Under the pieces are notes generated by a model. That model saw only the letters and a program-made list of their open reading frames with translations, was not told the origin of the DNA and made no database searches. Positions 51,299-58,931 of a stretch of 64,000 bases of DNA are shown piece by piece (within the stretch, counting starts at the first letter, position 1; every line of letters starts with the position of its first letter). The stretch spans positions 1 to 64,000 of the forward strand of contig JAPPDF010000094.1 in the NCBI GenBank assembly GCA_028875575.1, written 5' to 3'. The DNA comes from Acidobacteriota bacterium. GTDB taxonomy: Bacteria > Acidobacteriota > Terriglobia > Versatilivoradales > Versatilivoraceae. Both the position numbers and the translations under genes were made by a program.

Positions 51299-51927
51299 TT
51301 CGAGACGTCGCCGTTGCCCTGCTCTGTCTGGCGGTTCTAATCGTCCTTTTGGTCTTCATCTCAGTCGTGCCGGGACAAGCACAGAACATCTCTTCCGAGC
51401 ACAAGGAAATCTTCTGCGAGGAAGTCGACCGCGCCGCAGCTTGGGATAGGTCTGACCGCTTGGCTGCCCGGACCTGGGTGGAGAGCAACTTCCGGACCGA
51501 TGCCGTCAGCCCGGTCGGTGCAGCCGGCTGGAGCCAGTTTATGCCGCTGACCTGGCAGGAAGAAAGCGCCAGGACCGATCCAAGCTGCTCGGGTGTGCCC
51601 GCGACCGATCCCGCTTGTTCGGCCCGGGCTCAGATCCGCTACACCCGGATGCTACGCCGCATGGTCGCTGTCCGATCCCTGACGATCCAGGATCTCAAGG
51701 CCAAGCAGGACATAGCCTACAACGGTGGGATCGGCAACCTATGGAAAGAGGAGCGGGCCTGCGCCCGACGGTCTGGGTGCGATAGCCGGCGCTGGTGGGG
51801 ACACGTCGAGGGTGTTTGTCTAAGGCACCCTGCTGCCTGCCGCGAGAACCGGGCCTACCCCGTCAAGATCAACCGGGTTCTACGGAACCCCCAGCGCATG
51901 GCGAGGCTACCTCGATGCGAGCAGTGA
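51295..51927 (+). CDS. Phage lytic transglycosylase with N-terminal membrane anchor
   Basis: A 210-residue SLT-type muramidase that cleaves peptidoglycan. RTWVESNFRTDAVSPVGAAGWSQFMPLTW carries the catalytic glutamate (E62 region) and the GxxQ/SQFMP motif of the fold. AYNGGIGNL is the conserved C-terminal motif. An N-terminal hydrophobic helix (residues 5-25) suggests export as a signal-anchor-release or Sec-dependent endolysin. Several cysteines could form periplasmic disulfides. Confidence 0.88.
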   Translation: MIRDVAVALLCLAVLIVLLVFISVVPGQAQNISSEHKEIFCEEVDRAAAWDRSDRLAARTWVESNFRTDAVSPVGAAGWSQFMPLTWQEESARTDPSCSGVPATDPACSARAQIRYTRMLRRMVAVRSLTIQDLKAKQDIAYNGGIGNLWKEERACARRSGCDSRRWWGHVEGVCLRHPAACRENRAYPVKINRVLRNPQRMARLPRCEQ

Positions 51928-52115
51928 TCGGCGCAATTTTCTGGTGGTGCGGAGCGGTGATTCTTGGCGTGGTAGCTTGGGCTGTTCTGATCACGTCCCT
52001 TAGTTGCCTGTTGGGTAACACCGTCACGATCACAAGACCGGACGGAGTGGTGGTTATCAAGTGCCGGGACTGCCCTGAATTGAAGGTGACGGTCCAACCA
52101 GAGGATTGTCCATGA
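51915..52115 (+). CDS. Small one-helix membrane protein
   Basis: A 66-residue protein with one N-terminal transmembrane helix (residues 5-30) and a short exposed tail with two cysteines (IKCRDCPELKV). It overlaps the end of the transglycosylase gene in another frame, as small lysis genes often do. A spanin-like role is possible but there is no lipobox. Confidence 0.5.
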   Translation: MRAVIGAIFWWCGAVILGVVAWAVLITSLSCLLGNTVTITRPDGVVVIKCRDCPELKVTVQPEDCP

Positions 52116-52624
52116 CCACCCTCCCTCCAGCTCTTTTCACGATCGCTCTCCTGCTGGTGGCCTTTCTGTTTTGCGGGAGGCTCATCAACTGGTGCGTTCC
52201 GCTGATCCGGCGCCGGGTGGTAGCCAAGTTTCAGGACAGGACTCCCGAGGACATCGAACCCCGTGCCAAGACCCTGGGGCTGGCCGTGCGCAAGGGTGGG
52301 GTGATTGCCATTCGGATCCTGACGGGTATCGGATTGCTGAAGGTCCTGGGCGTCGATACGGCGCCACTGTCGGCTGCTATCGGGGTGTTTGGAGTTGCCC
52401 TGGGATTCGGGGCCCGAGCCATGGTGCAGGATCTGCTGGCCGGCCTCTGGATCCTGGTGGAAGACCGCTTCCGGTTGGGGGACCAGGTGGAGATCAACGG
52501 GGTGGCCGGGACGGTGGTGAACATGACTTTCCGGGTGATTACCGTCAAGGATGAGGGCGGGAGTCTGCACCTGTTCCAGAACGGGCAGATCCGGTCCCTG
52601 ATGATTGGGCGGAGGGGCGTATGA
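52112..52624 (+). CDS. MscS-type mechanosensitive channel domain protein of the prophage
   Basis: A 170-residue protein. The pore helix IGVFGVALGFGARAMVQDLLAGLWILVEDRF and the following beta-domain GDQVEINGVAGTVVNMTFRVITVKDEGGSLHLFQNGQI match the MscS TM3 and middle domain, including the GD..E..G..G.V signature and the NG near the end. It has two further helices at the N-terminus but stops at the beta-domain, without the C-terminal cage of MscS. In the lysis cluster it may act as a holin-like pore or osmotic valve; the role is inferred. Confidence 0.82.
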   Translation: MTTLPPALFTIALLLVAFLFCGRLINWCVPLIRRRVVAKFQDRTPEDIEPRAKTLGLAVRKGGVIAIRILTGIGLLKVLGVDTAPLSAAIGVFGVALGFGARAMVQDLLAGLWILVEDRFRLGDQVEINGVAGTVVNMTFRVITVKDEGGSLHLFQNGQIRSLMIGRRGV

Positions 52625-52812
52625 GTGCCGCTAAGGAGAGCTGCCGGATTGCGAAGGCGATCCATCACATCTCGAACGTGCAGGGGCGCCTTGAGGTGAA
52701 CGGTAGCTGGTCGGTGTCCAGCAACAAGCTGAGGTACGCCCTGGACTACCTCTATGCGGCGATGGGCTGCAAAACCTGCTGGAAGAAGTGCAAGTGCCAA
52801 TGCGAGGACTGA
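52621..52812 (+). CDS. Hypothetical small phage protein, Cys-rich tail
   Basis: A 63-residue soluble protein. The end GCKTCWKKCKCQCED has five cysteines that may bind metal. No family is known to me. It overlaps the previous stop codon (ATGA), so it is translationally coupled to the MscS-like gene. Confidence 0.5.
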   Translation: MSAAKESCRIAKAIHHISNVQGRLEVNGSWSVSSNKLRYALDYLYAAMGCKTCWKKCKCQCED

Positions 52813-52813
52813 C

Positions 52814-53143
52814 ATGGAACTGATTCCCACCCTGATTACCGCTACCGTCCTGGCCGTGTTCGGCTCGGTCACGACCTACCTGACCAACCGCTGGATCGAC
52901 GGCTGGCGGAAGAAGGACGCCTACAAGCGCTTGGTGGCCGAGCCGACCATCCATGTCGGCGCCAGGCTTACACGGGTTGTTGACTCGTCCAGCGGCGTCC
53001 AGCTGATGGGACCGTGTGAGATCGTCTCTCTCGAAGTGGGACGGGTAGTTCTGCGCTCGGCTGACAAGAAAGAGATGCTTCCCCTCGGGGGGCGGGAGCT
53101 GGAGAAGCTGCACCCCTTCGCGGACCTTATGAAGCAAACGTGA
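52814..53143 (+). CDS. Small membrane-anchored phage protein
   Basis: A 109-residue protein with an N-terminal helix (LIPTLITATVLAVFGSVTTYL) and a C-terminal beta-rich domain (GARLTRVVDSSSGVQLMGPCEIVSLEVGRVVLRS). Topology is like a spanin or anchored structural protein. Function unknown. The next gene starts at its stop (TGATG). Confidence 0.55.
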   Translation: MELIPTLITATVLAVFGSVTTYLTNRWIDGWRKKDAYKRLVAEPTIHVGARLTRVVDSSSGVQLMGPCEIVSLEVGRVVLRSADKKEMLPLGGRELEKLHPFADLMKQT

Positions 53144-53397
53144 TGAAAGGGAAACTCCGTCAACTCGTCCAGCGGTTCGCCAAGGTAGCCAGGCCAGTCG
53201 GCGCGGGTGCCGGAGCCGTCGCCGGCCAGGGCCTCATCTCCAAGGTTCTGACCTTGCGCGACCTGCTGCATCTGGGACTGCATTCGGGTCTGGCCGCCAT
53301 CGTGATTTTCGGCGGATTCTGGGCCGACTTCGGCATCGCCCTTTATCTGGTCGGACTTCCATTGATGAGGATCGGTCGACGTCTGGCCCTGTTCTGA
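53143..53397 (+). CDS. Small membrane protein
   Basis: An 84-residue protein with a basic, glycine/alanine-rich start and two hydrophobic stretches (about 44-58 and 62-76). No family recognised. Both ends are fused by one-base overlaps to its neighbours (TGATG), so its translation is tied to theirs. Confidence 0.5.
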   Translation: MKGKLRQLVQRFAKVARPVGAGAGAVAGQGLISKVLTLRDLLHLGLHSGLAAIVIFGGFWADFGIALYLVGLPLMRIGRRLALF

Positions 53398-54098
53398 TGA
53401 CCAAGCCAACCCCAAAGAAGCGCAACGCCCTGGTTGGTGTCCTGGCCGTACTGCTGGCCGGAGCGGGTGGATTTAAGGCGGGGGACTGGTACGCCAGTCT
53501 GAACGCCCCACTCACGCCCGAGGGTGCCTATAGGCTTCTGTCCGGAATTTCTGACGCGACCGGCTCAGCCATCATCAACCGGTACGAGGAGATGCAGGCC
53601 CGTTTGGCTGAGGAAGCCGCCGAATTGAAGGAGTCTCTGGAGGAAGCGAAGGCCCGGCGCATTGAATCTGAGAAAGACGCCCAAGCCGCCAAGGCGCAGC
53701 TCGAGCTGGACCAGGCCAATAAAACCATCGAGTCACTGCGGCGCCAATCTGAGACCGCAGAGCAATATCTGATGGAGGTCCTGACGCAGCCTGCTCAGTC
53801 CGAACAGGCCGCAGAAATCCAGGCCAAGGCCGCCGAAACCGTCCACCTGCTGAACCAGGAGAACGAGTGGCTGCGTGGGGTGGTTCAAAAACAGGCCAAG
53901 GTGATCCTCAAGCAGGAGTTGGTCATCGCCGAGTTCAAGAGTGAGATCGCCCAGTACGAGCGCAACCTGATCCTGTGGAAAGAGCGGTACGAGAAAGCCG
54001 AGCGGCATATCGGCCGCTTCGGCAATCGCAAGACCAAGATAGCCGTCGCGATCGCGGGCGCCGCAGCAGGCGTGTACGTGGGCATGAAGGTGTTTTGA
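53397..54098 (+). CDS. Membrane-anchored coiled-coil phage protein, spanin-like
   Basis: A 233-residue protein with one N-terminal helix (NALVGVLAVLLAGAGGFKAG), a long coiled coil (about residues 55-200, e.g. EEMQARLAEEAAELKESLEEAKARR) and a C-terminal hydrophobic segment (KIAVAIAGAAAGVYVGMKVF). Bitopic or envelope-spanning layout suits an unimolecular spanin, which fuses inner and outer membranes at lysis; there is no lipobox, so this is inference. Confidence 0.55.
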   Translation: MTKPTPKKRNALVGVLAVLLAGAGGFKAGDWYASLNAPLTPEGAYRLLSGISDATGSAIINRYEEMQARLAEEAAELKESLEEAKARRIESEKDAQAAKAQLELDQANKTIESLRRQSETAEQYLMEVLTQPAQSEQAAEIQAKAAETVHLLNQENEWLRGVVQKQAKVILKQELVIAEFKSEIAQYERNLILWKERYEKAERHIGRFGNRKTKIAVAIAGAAAGVYVGMKVF

Positions 54099-54107
54099 GG
54101 AGCGCGC

Positions 54108-54551
54108 GTGGCAAACGGAATTCCCAAACGCAGCCTGGTCCGGAAAATCGCCAGGACCGAGCGGGCTTTCAGCCCGGCTGAGATCGTGGCCGCCCTGAGA
54201 GCGGCAGGTTCCCGCTTGAGTCCCACCTTTCTGGACCGCAAATACTATGGGGTTCCCGAGGACGTCTGGACAGACATCTTGCAGTACACCGGGGTCGATG
54301 CCGGCCAGTACCGCAGTGAGCGGTACGACTGCGATGACTTCTCCAAGGCGTTCGCCGCAGCCTGCGGCCGCAAGCTTGGGCTGAACGGGGTGGGGATCGT
54401 CGTGGACATGTCCGCCGGCCACGCCTACAACGTGATCCTGGTGAACGACGGGGGCGGCTGCAAGGTGGCGTTTGTGGAGCCGCAGAACGACCGGCTCATA
54501 TTTGCCCCCCGGCCCGGATACAGTCAGACCAGCGGTTTCATCTGGTTCTAA
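54108..54551 (+). CDS. Papain-like/transglutaminase-fold cysteine peptidase-like protein
   Basis: A 147-residue protein. YDCDDFSKAFAAAC provides the candidate nucleophile cysteine, SAGHAYNVILV the histidine, and VEPQNDRL the aspartate, the C-H-D order of papain/transglutaminase folds; the set resembles the C-terminal domain of the MOA lectin group. It may cut peptidoglycan cross-links or host proteins. GAGGAG lies ahead of the GTG start. Its substrate is unknown. Confidence 0.65.
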   Translation: MANGIPKRSLVRKIARTERAFSPAEIVAALRAAGSRLSPTFLDRKYYGVPEDVWTDILQYTGVDAGQYRSERYDCDDFSKAFAAACGRKLGLNGVGIVVDMSAGHAYNVILVNDGGGCKVAFVEPQNDRLIFAPRPGYSQTSGFIWF

Positions 54552-54555
54552 ATAT

Positions 54556-54954
54556 ATGAACCCAGTCTATCTCCAGATCGCCTCGGACGTGATCCTTTTC
54601 CTGATCAGTGCGGGCGTTGGCATCTACCTCTTCGTGACCCGGAAGTCGCAGGTCAACTCCGACCGGATCGACGCCCTGGAGGACGAGTTCTGCAAGCGGT
54701 TGGACCAACTATCCCAGCAGGCTGCCAAGGAAGACAAAGACCTGCAAGAGCAGGTCGGCGGCCTATCCGAGCGGTTATCCCAGGTGGAAGGCAACCGGCC
54801 GACCCTGGAGAAGCTCAGCAAGAGTGTGGGCCAAGTCCACAACCGCATCGACGAGACCAAGGGCATGGTCTCCCGCCTGGAGGGAGAGTTCCGGGCCTCG
54901 AACCGGACGCTCGGCCTGATTCACGAATACCTCCTCAATAAGGGGAAGGGCTAG
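54556..54954 (+). CDS. DUF2730 family phage protein (Mu gp25-like)
   Basis: A 132-residue protein with an N-terminal transmembrane helix (residues 5-25) and a long coiled coil (about 35-120). This is the layout of the DUF2730 family found directly before gp26 in Mu-like phages. Function is unknown. The ATG is five bases after the previous stop. Confidence 0.78.
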   Translation: MNPVYLQIASDVILFLISAGVGIYLFVTRKSQVNSDRIDALEDEFCKRLDQLSQQAAKEDKDLQEQVGGLSERLSQVEGNRPTLEKLSKSVGQVHNRIDETKGMVSRLEGEFRASNRTLGLIHEYLLNKGKG

Positions 54955-54956
54955 CC

Positions 54957-55256
54957 ATGAGCAGCTTCCGAAAGTTCGAAACCGAGCACCTGCGCCTGGC
55001 GGTGCTTCAGATCCTGGCCGAAGACTCCGACTACGCCCACAACGAGCTGGTTCTGTCTTCCGCTCTGGGGCAGCTGGGCCACGGCGTCAGCTCGGACCAG
55101 CTCCGGACCGAGCTGGCCTGGCTGGCCGAGCAGGGGCTGCTCGCCGTTCAGGAGGTGCGCGACGTCCAGGTGGTTCGGCTGAACTTGCGCGGCGCGGACG
55201 TGGCCCGTGGAGTGGCGCAGGTTCCAGGAATCGCTCGACCCCGCCCGAAAGGGTGA
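54957..55256 (+). CDS. Gp26-like winged-helix phage protein
   Basis: A 99-residue protein with a winged helix (LRLAVLQILAEDSDYAHNELVLSSALGQLGHGVSSDQLRTELAWLAEQGLLAVQ) as in the Mu gp26 (VpaChn25_0724) family. In Mu it lies between gp25 and gp27, as here. It is probably a head-assembly or packaging helper. AAGGGG precedes the ATG. Confidence 0.85.
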   Translation: MSSFRKFETEHLRLAVLQILAEDSDYAHNELVLSSALGQLGHGVSSDQLRTELAWLAEQGLLAVQEVRDVQVVRLNLRGADVARGVAQVPGIARPRPKG

Positions 55257-55822
55257 CCGTGTCCCGACCCAGCACCATCGACCGGCTCCCCCCGGAAGTG
55301 CGCGACGCGCTGAATGGGTGGCTGCGCGACCCGGGCATCACCCAAACCGAGGCCACCGAGCGCGTCAACCTCTTGCTCGACGAGTTTGGGGCACCCCCAA
55401 TCAGCCGCCACGCGGTCAACCGCTACGATCTCAGGATGCGGTCGGTGGGGCAGAAGCTGAGGGAAAGCCGCCAGGTTGCGGAGGTCTGGATCGCCAAGCT
55501 GGGGTCCGAGCCGGGCGGCCGCCTGGGCCATCTGGTCACCGAGCTGATCCGCAGTCTGGCCTTCGACCTGTCGCTCAAGCTCCAGGAGGGCGAGCTCACC
55601 GAGGAGTCCCTGCCAGGGGTTGTCAGCTTGGTCAACAAGCTCGCCCTGACAGCCCAGCGGGTCGAGCGGGCCTCTGACATCAGCCAGAACCGCGAGGCCA
55701 AGATCCGCCAGTCCGAGCGGGAAAAGGCCGCCGATATCGCCACCAGATCACTCTCCAGGCAGAAGGGCCTCTCCCCGGACACCATCGAAACCATCAAGCG
55801 CGACATCCTGGGGATCTCTTGA
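55253..55822 (+). CDS. DUF3486 family protein, putative small terminase (Mu gp27-like)
   Basis: A 189-residue protein. RPSTIDRLPPEVRDALNGWLRDPGITQTEATERVNLLL is the conserved N-terminal DUF3486 helix-turn-helix; the C-terminal half is helical. It stands directly before the large terminase and overlaps it by one base, so it is a good candidate for the packaging DNA-recognition subunit. Starts at GTG overlapping the previous gene. Confidence 0.88.
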   Translation: MTVSRPSTIDRLPPEVRDALNGWLRDPGITQTEATERVNLLLDEFGAPPISRHAVNRYDLRMRSVGQKLRESRQVAEVWIAKLGSEPGGRLGHLVTELIRSLAFDLSLKLQEGELTEESLPGVVSLVNKLALTAQRVERASDISQNREAKIRQSEREKAADIATRSLSRQKGLSPDTIETIKRDILGIS

Positions 55823-57348
55823 TGACCGGGACCAGGGGCGTCCTGCTCCCCTACCAAAGCCGCTGGATCGCGGACAAGTCCGAGGTCAAGATCGCCGAAA
55901 AAAGCCGGCGGACGGGCCTGACCTGGGCCGAGGCGGCTGACGCGGTACTTGAAGCCGGAGCGGCCAATGGAGGCAGGAATCACAGCTATCTCGGGGCTGG
56001 GAAGGATATGGCCCAGGAGTTCATTGAGGCGGCCGCCATGTGGGCCAGGAAGTTCGACCAGGCTGCCGGCGAGATCGAGGAGGAACTGTTGGAGGATGAA
56101 GGCCGGGACATCCTCACTTTCGTGATCCGCTTTTCCAGCGGCCACAAGATCCAGGCCCTCAGCTCCCGGCCGGCCGGTCTGCGCGGCCGCAAGGGCAATG
56201 TGACGATTGACGAGGCGGCCTTCCACGATCGGTTGCCGGAGGTCCTCAAGGCCGCCCTGGCCCTGACCATGTGGGGCGGCAAGGTCCGGCTGATCTCGAC
56301 CCACAACGGGGTCGGCAACCCCTTCAATGAGCTGATCGAAGACTGCCGGGCCGGCAGGAAACGCTACTCGATACACCGAGTCACGCTGGACGATGCCTGC
56401 AGCCAGGGGCTGTATCGCCGAATCTGCGGGGTGAACGGGGCCGAATGGAGCCCTCAGGCCGAAGAGCAGTGGAAGGAGAACCTGCTCTCCGACACCGCCA
56501 CCCGCGAGGATGCCTTCGAGGAGTACTACTGCATCCCGAAGCAATCCGGCGGGGCCTATCTGTCCCGCGCCCTGATCGAGGCTTGCATGACAGAGGCCCC
56601 CGTCCTGCGGTTCGAGGGCCCGCCCGAGTTCGATCTCTGGTCCGAATTCCAGCGCCAGCAGGAGGTGTCCGACTGGTGCGAGGAGTACCTGGACCCCGTT
56701 CTCGAAACGCTTGACCCGGAGGAGCCCCACTGCTTCGGAGAGGACTTTGGACGGGTGGCCGATCTCACCGTCCTGGCCCCCATTGCCATCGGCCACAAGC
56801 TGGTCCACCGAGTCCCGTTTATGGTCGAACTCCGCAACGTCCCCTATAAGCAGCAGGAGCAGATCCTCTACTACGTGGTCGACCGGCTGCCGCGATTCCG
56901 GTCCGGGGCCCTCGATGCCCGGGGAAATGGTGGCTACCTGGCCGAGCAGGCCGCCTACCGCTACGGCCGCACCCGGATTGAGCCGGTTCAGGTCACCCAG
57001 GCCTGGTATCTGGAGAATATGCCCCCATTCAAGGCCAAGATCGAGGACAAGGAGATGGAGATCCCCCGGGACCGGGACCTGCTGGACGATCTCAGGGCAC
57101 TCCAGGTTATCAAGGGCATCCCGAAACTGCCGGAGGTCAAGACCGGCGAGGGCAGAAACCGCCACGGCGACGGCGCCATCGCCTTGGCCATGGCCGACTA
57201 CGCCGCCCGGCACAGCCCAGCGGTTTATGACTTCCACCGCGTCCCCAAGCTTGGCAGCCGGTCTTGGAGGGGGGACCGCCGCTTCCGTGACGCGGACAGG
57301 ACCCGGCTGGTGCGGACAACGGGCGGCTTTCACAGAGGGTCACTATGA
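55822..57348 (+). CDS. Large terminase subunit (Mu gp28-like)
   Basis: A 508-residue packaging motor. The ATPase part has a Walker-A-like EKSRRTGLTWAEA (arginine-type P-loop of this family) and Walker B GNVTIDEAAFHD. The nuclease part includes GEDFGRVADLTVL and LDARGNGGYLAEQ with the acidic metal ligands. It follows the small subunit and overlaps the portal gene by four bases. A TTG one codon upstream is an alternative start. Confidence 0.94.
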   Translation: MTGTRGVLLPYQSRWIADKSEVKIAEKSRRTGLTWAEAADAVLEAGAANGGRNHSYLGAGKDMAQEFIEAAAMWARKFDQAAGEIEEELLEDEGRDILTFVIRFSSGHKIQALSSRPAGLRGRKGNVTIDEAAFHDRLPEVLKAALALTMWGGKVRLISTHNGVGNPFNELIEDCRAGRKRYSIHRVTLDDACSQGLYRRICGVNGAEWSPQAEEQWKENLLSDTATREDAFEEYYCIPKQSGGAYLSRALIEACMTEAPVLRFEGPPEFDLWSEFQRQQEVSDWCEEYLDPVLETLDPEEPHCFGEDFGRVADLTVLAPIAIGHKLVHRVPFMVELRNVPYKQQEQILYYVVDRLPRFRSGALDARGNGGYLAEQAAYRYGRTRIEPVQVTQAWYLENMPPFKAKIEDKEMEIPRDRDLLDDLRALQVIKGIPKLPEVKTGEGRNRHGDGAIALAMADYAARHSPAVYDFHRVPKLGSRSWRGDRRFRDADRTRLVRTTGGFHRGSL

Positions 57349-58931
57349 ACGACAAACCGGGCACCCTCTACGGACCAGACGGTCGCCCCATCCAACTCCG
57401 CAGCCTGACCCGGGAGCGCGCCCGTCCCTCGTGGACCGGGCTGCGGCGGGTTTGGCAGCATGAGACCGTTGCCTCCGGTCTGACCCCCGAGCGGCTGGCG
57501 GCGGTACTGAGGGATGCCGACGAGGGCAACCCCCGCGACTTCCTGACCCTGGCCGAGGAGATGGAGGAGCGGGACCTGCACTACAGCTCCGTCCTGGCCA
57601 CCCGCAAGCGGGCCGTCGCTCGCCTCAAACCGGTGGTCGAGGCGGCCTCTGATGATGCCAAAGACGTTGAGCTTGCCGACGCCGTCCGCTCTCTGGTCCG
57701 CCGGCCGCAGTTCTCCTCCATGGTAATCGACGCACTCGACGCCCTGGGCAAGGGCTACTCCCTGATCGAGATCCTCTGGAGCCGGGGGAAAAGCTGGGAG
57801 CCTGAGCACTATCAGTGGCGGGATCCCCGTTGGTTCGTACCGGACCGGGATGACGGAACCACGCTCCGACTCTATGACGAGGCGGAACCGGTCTACGGCG
57901 TGCCGCTTGAGCCTTACAAGTGGATCCAGTTTCGCCCCAAGATCAAGTCCGGGCTGCTCATCCGAGGCGGCCTCGCCCGCCTGGCCGCGATCGCCTACCT
58001 CTGCAAGTCTTTCACCGTCACCGACTGGGTGAGGTTCTCGGAGGTTTTCGGACAACCCTTCCGGGTGGGGAAGTACGGCCCCGATGCCACCGAGGAGGAC
58101 ATCGGCCGCCTGATCGCCGCCCTGGCCAACCTGGGGACCGACGCGGCGGCCGTCGTCCCCGAATCCATGATGATCGAATTCGCTACGGCGGGAGGCTCGG
58201 CCTCCTCCGGTGGCGGCCTGACCTACGAGAAGCTCTGCCTCTATCTCGACCGGCAGGTCTCGAAGGGAGTCGTCGGACAGACCATGACGGCCGACGAGGG
58301 GTCCTCCCGCTCCCAGGCCGAGGTTCACGACCTGGTGCGCCAGGAGATCACCGAATCCGATGCCCCGCAGCTGGCCGCCTGCCTCAATAGGGATCTGATC
58401 GAGCCCTATATCAAGCTGAATTGGGGTCCCCAGGAAGCCTATCCCGTGCTGACCCTGCCCCTGCCAGACTCTGGAGACATTGAGGTCCTCGCCTCCGCCT
58501 TGGAGAAGCTGGTGCCGCTCGGCCTTCGTGTCGGGGCCTCGACTATCCGGGACCGCATAGGCCTGCCCGAGCCCGCGAAAGACGCGGAGGTCCTGGGACA
58601 GCCTTCTGCGCTGCAGGACCCCGCGGCTCAGGCCAGAGCACTAAGACTTCGGGCAATCAGGACGGCCTTGTCCGCACAGGCAAAGCCCGTCCCGCCGCCC
58701 GACGCAATCGACGCTCTGCTCGACCAGGAGCTGGAGGACTGGGAGGAAATGATGGCCCCTTTGGTGGAGCCAGTCCAGAAGCTGCTCGAATCCGCCAAAG
58801 ATCTGGAGGACTTCCACGCCAGGCTGGTCGAGCTGGTCGCTACCCTGAAGCCGGACCAAGTTGCCGATCTGCTGGCCCGAGCCGGCTTCGCCACCCGCCT
58901 GGGCGGCAACGTGGGAGCCGACATTGGCTAA
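57345..58931 (+). CDS. DUF935 portal protein (Mu gp29-like)
   Basis: A 528-residue protein of the DUF935 family, which forms the portal ring of Mu-like heads. DFLTLAEEMEERDLHYSSVLATRKRAV, then KGYSLIEILW and the mid-part PFRVGKYGPDATEEDIGRLI are family features. Its stop overlaps the MuF start by three bases. The ATG overlaps the terminase stop (ATGA). Confidence 0.93.
   Translation: MNDKPGTLYGPDGRPIQLRSLTRERARPSWTGLRRVWQHETVASGLTPERLAAVLRDADEGNPRDFLTLAEEMEERDLHYSSVLATRKRAVARLKPVVEAASDDAKDVELADAVRSLVRRPQFSSMVIDALDALGKGYSLIEILWSRGKSWEPEHYQWRDPRWFVPDRDDGTTLRLYDEAEPVYGVPLEPYKWIQFRPKIKSGLLIRGGLARLAAIAYLCKSFTVTDWVRFSEVFGQPFRVGKYGPDATEEDIGRLIAALANLGTDAAAVVPESMMIEFATAGGSASSGGGLTYEKLCLYLDRQVSKGVVGQTMTADEGSSRSQAEVHDLVRQEITESDAPQLAACLNRDLIEPYIKLNWGPQEAYPVLTLPLPDSGDIEVLASALEKLVPLGLRVGASTIRDRIGLPEPAKDAEVLGQPSALQDPAAQARALRLRAIRTALSAQAKPVPPPDAIDALLDQELEDWEEMMAPLVEPVQKLLESAKDLEDFHARLVELVATLKPDQVADLLARAGFATRLGGNVGADIG

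Noticed and set aside
55423..57333. A 636-codon minus-strand frame opposite the terminase gene
   Set aside because: It is a shadow of the terminase and DUF3486 genes, with low-complexity composition and no motifs.
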